Shown piece by piece: positions 58,919 through 64,000 of a DNA stretch of 64,000 nt. Origin of the DNA: Limnanthes douglasii subsp. nivea (lineage: Eukaryota > Streptophyta > Magnoliopsida > Brassicales > Limnanthaceae). The stretch is taken from assembly GCA_036936605.1 (NCBI GenBank), contig JAUPFV010000002.1:269212770-269276769 (forward strand), read 5' to 3'. The translations under genes and the position numbers were made by a program. The notes under the pieces were generated by a model. That model did no database searches. It had not been told where the DNA came from and saw only the letters and a program-made list of their open reading frames with translations. Every line of letters begins with the position of its first letter. Within the stretch, counting starts at the first letter, position 1.

Positions 58919-59553
58919 AATACCTATTAACGAGGTCATATCGCATGTGAAGACATCCTTGTGTTCCTTTAATAGGAGTATTAAGCTTGCCCTCATCTCC
59001 TTTCCTAAATTTATTCTGACGTTAACTACTCAGTTAACTCCTCATCTAATATACACCTCTTCTAACTCATCCCTCTCCACGAACTTGGATTGGTGCTCCA
59101 TCGAGTCGTCCATGGCCATGGAATATTTAAGGTCTCATGCTGACAAGTTTTGGGTCAGGCTAACGTTTGTATTTTGTGGGTTAGCACTAAGCTTTGCGGA
59201 TCCTCCCGAATATCTTCGTAACATAGCCCATGGTATCTTATGATTATTCCTACTTCGTATTTCACAAGGTATTTTACACATTGATGTTAAAGAGAGAGGG
59301 TAGTGTTAAAGTCAGGAAGCCAATATTTTCCTAATATAAGGTTGTAGGAGGACGATGAGTCAAATACCAAATATTTTTCCATCTCGGTCTTGGCTTGTCT
59401 CTCGATCCCTACCAAAATTTTCAACATTATTTTTCTCAGGGTGGCTACGACTTTCCCGTCGTCTCCCATTACTAAGTTAAGGGTAGTACAGAGGATGATG
59501 TGAAAGGGGAGTCTACATTTGGGAGGAATGAAAAACAATTTTTTCGTTGTCAT
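58919..59553 (-). pseudogene. Tat3 protease C-terminus and RT approach (part upstream of Tat2)
   Basis: The open part 59287-59553 carries FHIILCTTLNLVMGDD and YLVFDSSSSYNLILGKYWLP, the C-terminal half of a gypsy protease (family pattern 'YNxILGRxxL'). Below it the frame continues with INLGKEMRASLILLLKEHKD and VFTCDMTSLIGIPE, the stretch before RT. The N-terminal half of protease and all of gag are missing; the reading stops at the truncated LTR. Confidence 0.75.
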
Positions 59554-59661
59554 CTGGTCTATAGAAAGTCTCGATATATGGCATCATTCTATCTTGGCCC
59601 TTATTAGTAGGAAATCCCGTCGAGGGTTGGTTACTCCCTCTAAGTTTTTTCAAGTAAAATA

Positions 59662-60058
59662 AGCATTGGGAGATAGGAGTGATAGAGCTAAGTTGTTTTC
59701 AACTAATGATTGTGGGGATGCAAAACGCAAGCTCATTTTGAGCTCATTGTCGAGCCGAATGAGGATCCCTCCTTGTCGGGCTAATTTTGGATAGGTTGGT
59801 CATGAGCGACCAGTCGGTCGCTTATTAATATTGGGCCAATCTTGACCAACTTAACTTTAGTGACCAGTTAGACACATTGGTTAGTGCTTGGTCTTAAGCG
59901 GTCAACTGGTCACGTTAGCCAACGCTGGCTTTAAATGACCATAAGGTTAATTAAGACTGTCAGGCCAGCGTTCTTGGTCGTGTTTTGCACCAGAATCGAG
60001 TTCCTTGGATTTGGACTTAATTAACTCAAATCAACTCAGATTTATTTGTTTCGTATCA
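59662..60058 (-). repeat. truncated 5' LTR of Tat3
   Basis: Matches both left LTR copies from gaggctaa/gagctaag through caactaatgattgtgggga, gagctcattgtcgagcc, gaccagtcgg and gtgttttgcaccaga to tcgtatca. The inner part (about 100 bp) and the primer-binding site are gone. Rich in repeated gaccagt/ggtca phrases. Confidence 0.75.
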
Positions 60059-61299
60059 TAAATGATTATTTGAAAATACTACTAATATATCACTAGATCG
60101 TTGTTCATACCTTATCAAATTTTAAATGATTTTTAGTAAACAAATTTGACATTCGATTATTATTAATAAATTACATGATTAAAAAAATAAAAATAAGAAT
60201 ACATATAAACCATATGAATTAGATCTTGACCAAAATTAAATTAAATCTTAACTAATTATATTTCTAAAAGGATTTACCTCCTTTTATCCGCTAAGATTTA
60301 TTATAATTAAACAAAATCTGTTACGATGAATTGTTATGTTTTTTTTGTATTTGGATGGTTATAGTTATTATTTATTAATTATTTAATTATTTAATTAATG
60401 AATAAAAATTATTATAACAATATAAGAAGTAAAAGATGAAATGTGTTTTTCATATCCTACCCAATTTTGTAAAAAAATAAATAACATAATTAATTATAAC
60501 AATTTTAACATTTTCTAGTGGCCATTACAAAATTATTATCTTAAATGTGTTTTAATTTAATTGATATAAATTATTATTTTTAAATTTTTATAAAGAATTA
60601 ATATATACAAATAACATTATATATGGTAAAATGTTTTCGAAATATTTTTTGAATTATTTGAAAAAGTTTTAGACCGATTATCCCTCTTGAAGTGATGTTA
60701 CTCGATTGACCTCAGTTGAAACTTAAATTTGTTTGGAAAACAACATCATATGCATATTTCAAAGCGCCAAGGTCGATACTATCTATATTATCAAAATGAT
60801 GTTGTGTACCCAATTGAGTCGGCTAAGTCTCATAAGACATTTACCACTGGGACAGAAGCAGAAAAGCTTTAGATCATGGGTCTGAGATAAATTTTACAAC
60901 AAACTTCTTGAACGACACCACCCTTAAACTTATCAACCGTTTCCTCTAAATCATGACGATATAGAATGCTTAATGTTTCGTTCGTTGTATTAGAATCTTT
61001 ATGGTTTGAATCCATATCAGCAGACCTTGAAAATTTTGAAAGGTTCCAACTAGCATCATGGATAAAACATGTTTGTCAATGGTCTATTTTAGTGTTTGTA
61101 GTATAATATGGCTAGATAATACATTACAAAAGTAGACTTATGCGACATTTTGTTTTAATAAATAAAATTCTGGATGATGGCCATAAAATTACAGCATGTG
61201 TGACCCATAGACATGGGATCTTTCTTAATTTTATTTTGTCGAGAGTATAATGAAGATAAAATTATTATTGTAATAAAAAACTCTCTAAAAACGTTAGTT
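60059..61299. other. A+T-rich spacer
   Basis: No coding frame, LTR or repeat array that I can support. Confidence 0.5.
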
Positions 61300-62460
61300 T
61301 GAAGAGAATTACATTAACCTTCTCTGCTTTGTTCTTCTTTTTTCGTGAGGCCTTTTGATCGGTTTAATTCAGGAATTTAGAACCACAAAATCTCTAAAAA
61401 ATGGGTCATGGAATATATTGTAGATATCGACCACCATGTTGGCTCAAATCTTGGGTATTTTAGAGCGAAATCACCTTCGTACATTAATCCTTAGTGGCTT
61501 TGACTATTTTTTGGAAGCCTCTCATTCATTTTCTCACCAACTCTTCATTTTTAGGAACCAACTCTTGATACTTTATTTTCAAGGCTTGGGTCTCTGCAGT
61601 TTAGTTCTCTCTTTTCTTTCAAAGATCATTCAACTGTATATCGTGGCAAACTAGCCTCTTTTCACAAAAGTTTTGAAACTTACAAGAATAAATTTATTGT
61701 TTTTTAGTTATATGTTAATATAATCACGACTTTGACTAACTTGATAAGAGATGACATAAGGTTTTAAAAAAATCAGTAAGGTTAACTCATTATCCTTCAT
61801 CATTCATCAAATGGTGTCAATGTTCTACATCATCTGAAATAAATAAAGACTAAAAGCATTAGGTTAGATAAAAGAAGTTGTACGGTTATGTAAAAAACTA
61901 ACATTGAGAGCAAGCTAAATCTACCAAATACAAGTGGCAGCTAATTTTCGCTCAAGATTGATATGGACCTTCTTGGGTGATAGAGTGAATTGAGTCATCA
62001 CATGTCCTAAGTCATAGGCCTTTATGAGAGATATTTTATGATTTTTTTTAATTTATGGGCTTCTACATGTTTCTAGGTTGGTACATCCAAATCTTCGTGA
62101 GGTTTTTTATATTTTTTTTGTATGGATCAACCCTCAACACCGACCGTAACCTCTTATACCATTATTCTAGGTATAATTTCCAAACCTGCAATGATGTTTC
62201 CTTCCTGAACCTTCTGTCATGAGATAAGGGCTTATTTTCATCTTTCAATATTATTTTTCAACATATTTGGTTAGATGGTTGACACTTTTACCTTCAGATG
62301 TTTGTTTGAATATTTGTAGTAGGTTGGTAAGTAAACTTCCCTCGATGGCCCCACCATGGCAGGTGCTATAAAATCATTGATGTCTGCCTCATCTTGGTCA
62401 CCCGTTGTAAGTTGTCCAAGTTTATAGGTGTGTTGTCCATTGGTAAAAATGTAGATCGAT
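61300..62460 (-). pseudogene. possible Tat accessory-gene remnant
   Basis: The minus strand has a helical stretch ALKIKYQELVPKNEELVRK (about 61510-61570) and, 0.8 kb upstream, a fairly open piece DQDEADINDFIAPAMVGPSR plus EVYLPTYYKYSNKHLKVKVS (about 62285-62405). A coiled coil at the far end and an N-terminal piece next to an LTR would fit the Tat accessory gene of a plus-strand element whose pol is lost. No diagnostic domain was found, so this is weak. Confidence 0.3.
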
Positions 62461-62674
62461 TTTTTTTATCAATAGTAAGAAAATGTGGAATCTCTTAGAC
62501 TAGTGTTTGGGTAACCCGTATTTTTAAATCTGCAAAAACATCTACTCACTTCGTTACTTTTTGCTCGATCAAAAATCTTAAAATTACGATAAGCAGTATG
62601 TAAACAATGTAATAATCGACTACAAATATAATTTATACCAATTTATAACATAAATAAAATAATAAGTTTGAAGG

Positions 62675-63043
62675 TGATCAATTCGGATATTACAGACATG
62701 GCCTACCAATTAATCCGGACAGGGGTAATTCGGACCATATCACTCCACTATAAAATCCGAACAGGATAAATGTAAACACCTTTTGACTAAACTATTTGCT
62801 AATCTACTTCAAAACTAATGGGTCCTTAATCTCGACCATGTTTCACAACTTGACCCGGTAAGCTCATGGGTTATTTATTAAAAGTATAAATACCCCAACC
62901 ACTCTCATTAATGAGGGTGATCAACATTTAATACAAGCAAGCTGCTTAATTATCTCACTACTCCTCACACTAAACACAAAATACCCCAAAACACTAAAAT
63001 ACTTTACAAAACTACCCTCATCCCAAAATAAACCAAACCAAAT
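62675..63043 (+). repeat. 5' LTR of Tat4
   Basis: Ends directly before the primer-binding site (…aaccaaat). The left border at tgatcaattcgg is inferred from the TGAT start shared by Tat1 and Tat2 LTRs. A TATA-like ttaaaagtataaatacccca lies at about 62878-62897. The length (about 370 bp) fits the other Tat LTRs. No partner LTR in the window. Confidence 0.6.
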
Positions 63044-63062
63044 TGGCGACCACAATGGGAGC
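63044..63062 (+). other. primer-binding site of Tat4
   Basis: TGGCGACCACAATGGGAGC, nearly identical to that of Tat2. Confidence 0.85.
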
Positions 63063-63112
63063 ACGAAGGTGCTTGAATTTTACATTCAAAACCAGTAAGA
63101 AAACCAGTTCGG

Positions 63113-64000
63113 ATGAATCCGAACGAGCAAGGTACTCCACCTCCTGTGGTGGAAACGGTCAGGGGAAACAAGGAATACACCATTGAGGAGCGAGATCAGT
63201 TGAGAGTAGAGATAGAATCGCTAAGGGCCATAAAACAAGCAGAGAAAGGTATCAGGGAGAAATCAAGGGGGTCAGCTATTCACCATAGTGACAATCCTGG
63301 GGAGAATGATCCATCACTAAAGACTCATCTTAGTTCAAAAAAGACTCATCTCGGCTCTAAAAAGACATATCGGTCTAAGCCTGTTGAAAGTTCAGAGTCT
63401 GAGTCCTCCAGTAGCTCTTCGAATGAGGCTGAGCTTGAGGAATCTTTGCTATAAAAAAATGATGAAGGGAGATCTAGAAAAAAGATGAAGTTAATCAAAA
63501 AGTATTCAAGAAATAGGGATAGGCATGGTAGGCTTAAAATGCATCTGGGCAGAAGGTCATCCCACAGGCATGCTGATAAGTTGCTGATAGATCATTTTGC
63601 CTTTCAGACCAAACCATGTATTTTTGCAACACCTAATGAAGATACAGTCTTTAGTCGTAATAAGAACTGGAGGCAGTCATATTTGTCTGCAAAAATACAG
63701 TCCGGAAACCTACCCAAAAGATTTAACAGCTCCAAAATGGTAAAGTTTGATGGAAGTCGAGATCCGGACAACCATCTGGAGAAATTCAAGAACTTCATGA
63801 TGAATTTTGATGATGATGAAAAAATCTTGTGCAGAGAATTCTCCCAAACTTTTACGGGAAGTACTCTTAAATGGTATAATAGTTTACCTCAGGGGTGTAT
63901 TAGAAACTTTTATACATTCTAGGTTGCGTTCCGAAGGTAATTCGTTGGAAGTAAAGAGGTGAAGGGTAATGAGGATACCATTATCCATTGTTCCCAAGAA
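63113..64000 (+). pseudogene. Tat4 gag (runs off the window)
   Basis: ATG 63113 (MNPNEQGTPPPVVETVRG) follows the leader by about 50 bp. The N-terminus is charged and has a likely helix (ERDQLRVEIESLRAIKQAEK) and a repeated THLSSKK/THLGSKK block, then a poly-Ser acidic stretch. One TAA (63452-63454) interrupts the frame, which then continues in the same frame to 63922 with NLPKRFNSSKMVKFDGSRDP, HLEKFKNFMMNFDDDEKILC and TFTGSTLKWYNSLPQG, the conserved gag domain, followed by two stops. It is much better preserved than Tat2 gag, to which it is the closest relative here. Pol would lie beyond 64000. Confidence 0.85.

Larger units (their letters stand above)
45536..60058 (-). mobile_element. Tat3: Ty3/gypsy Tat-lineage element, interrupted by Tat2
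   Basis: Minus-strand element. Right end: a 5' LTR truncated at its inner side (about 59662-60058). Left end: two tandem LTR copies (45536-45935 and 45936-46353). Between them: protease C-terminus and RT start (58919-59553), RT and both RNase H parts (47640-49366), then the antisense accessory gene (plus strand, about 46522-47600). Gag, primer-binding site, protease N-terminus and integrase are deleted. Tat2 splits pol at 49372-58911. Strongly decayed. Confidence 0.8.

Overview
This is a stretch of plant nuclear DNA, most likely from an angiosperm and probably a eudicot. It is very A+T-rich, has one intron-bearing gene with GT-AG splice sites, and is otherwise built from decayed plant transposable elements. 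I see no bacterial, organellar or rRNA/tRNA sequence. The species cannot be named from the sequence.

The only intact conventional gene is a MATE/DETOXIFICATION efflux transporter on the minus strand (22105-24508). It has eight exons that splice in frame to 506 codons, with a TATA box just upstream. Everything else I recognise is mobile DNA or its debris.

Layout. 0.18-0.56 kb: hAT transposase remnant. 0.95-1.87 kb: long fold-back repeat with minisatellite arms; a related copy lies at 42.06-42.98 kb. 3.446-3.701 kb: GC-rich MITE with a 7-bp target duplication. 5.2-21.06 kb: a decayed Ty1/copia element (plus strand), split inside its integrase by a Ty3/gypsy Tat-lineage element (Tat1, minus strand, 7713-18484). 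22.1-24.6 kb: MATE gene. 25.35-28.84 kb: a copia element (copia B, minus) cut by a small LTR-like repeat, which has further copies at 29.24-29.83 kb. 30.18-30.48 kb: FAR1/MULE-like remnant. 35.43-41.96 kb: a third, older copia (copia C, minus). 44.4-45.1 kb: degenerate tandem repeats. 45.54-60.06 kb: a Tat element on minus (Tat3) with a second Tat element on plus (Tat2, 49372-58911) nested in its pol. 61.3-64 kb: more Tat material, including a fresh-looking LTR, primer-binding site and gag (Tat4) that runs off the window.

The most interesting recurring theme is in the Tat elements. Tat1, Tat2 and Tat3 each carry, between pol and the 3' LTR, an accessory gene on the strand opposite to gag-pol. 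In Tat1 it is well preserved. It has a TATA/CCAAT/G-box promoter of its own, at least one plausible intron, a domain resembling the Pfam 'putative gypsy type transposon' family, and a coiled coil with an acidic tail. TATA-like leaders recur in Tat2 and Tat3, and unrelated tandem repeats (91 bp and about 45 bp) sit exactly where pol and the accessory gene converge in Tat1 and Tat2. Antisense ORFs are known in some Tat elements, such as Grande; the promoter, intron and repeat arrangement shared here deserves a closer look.
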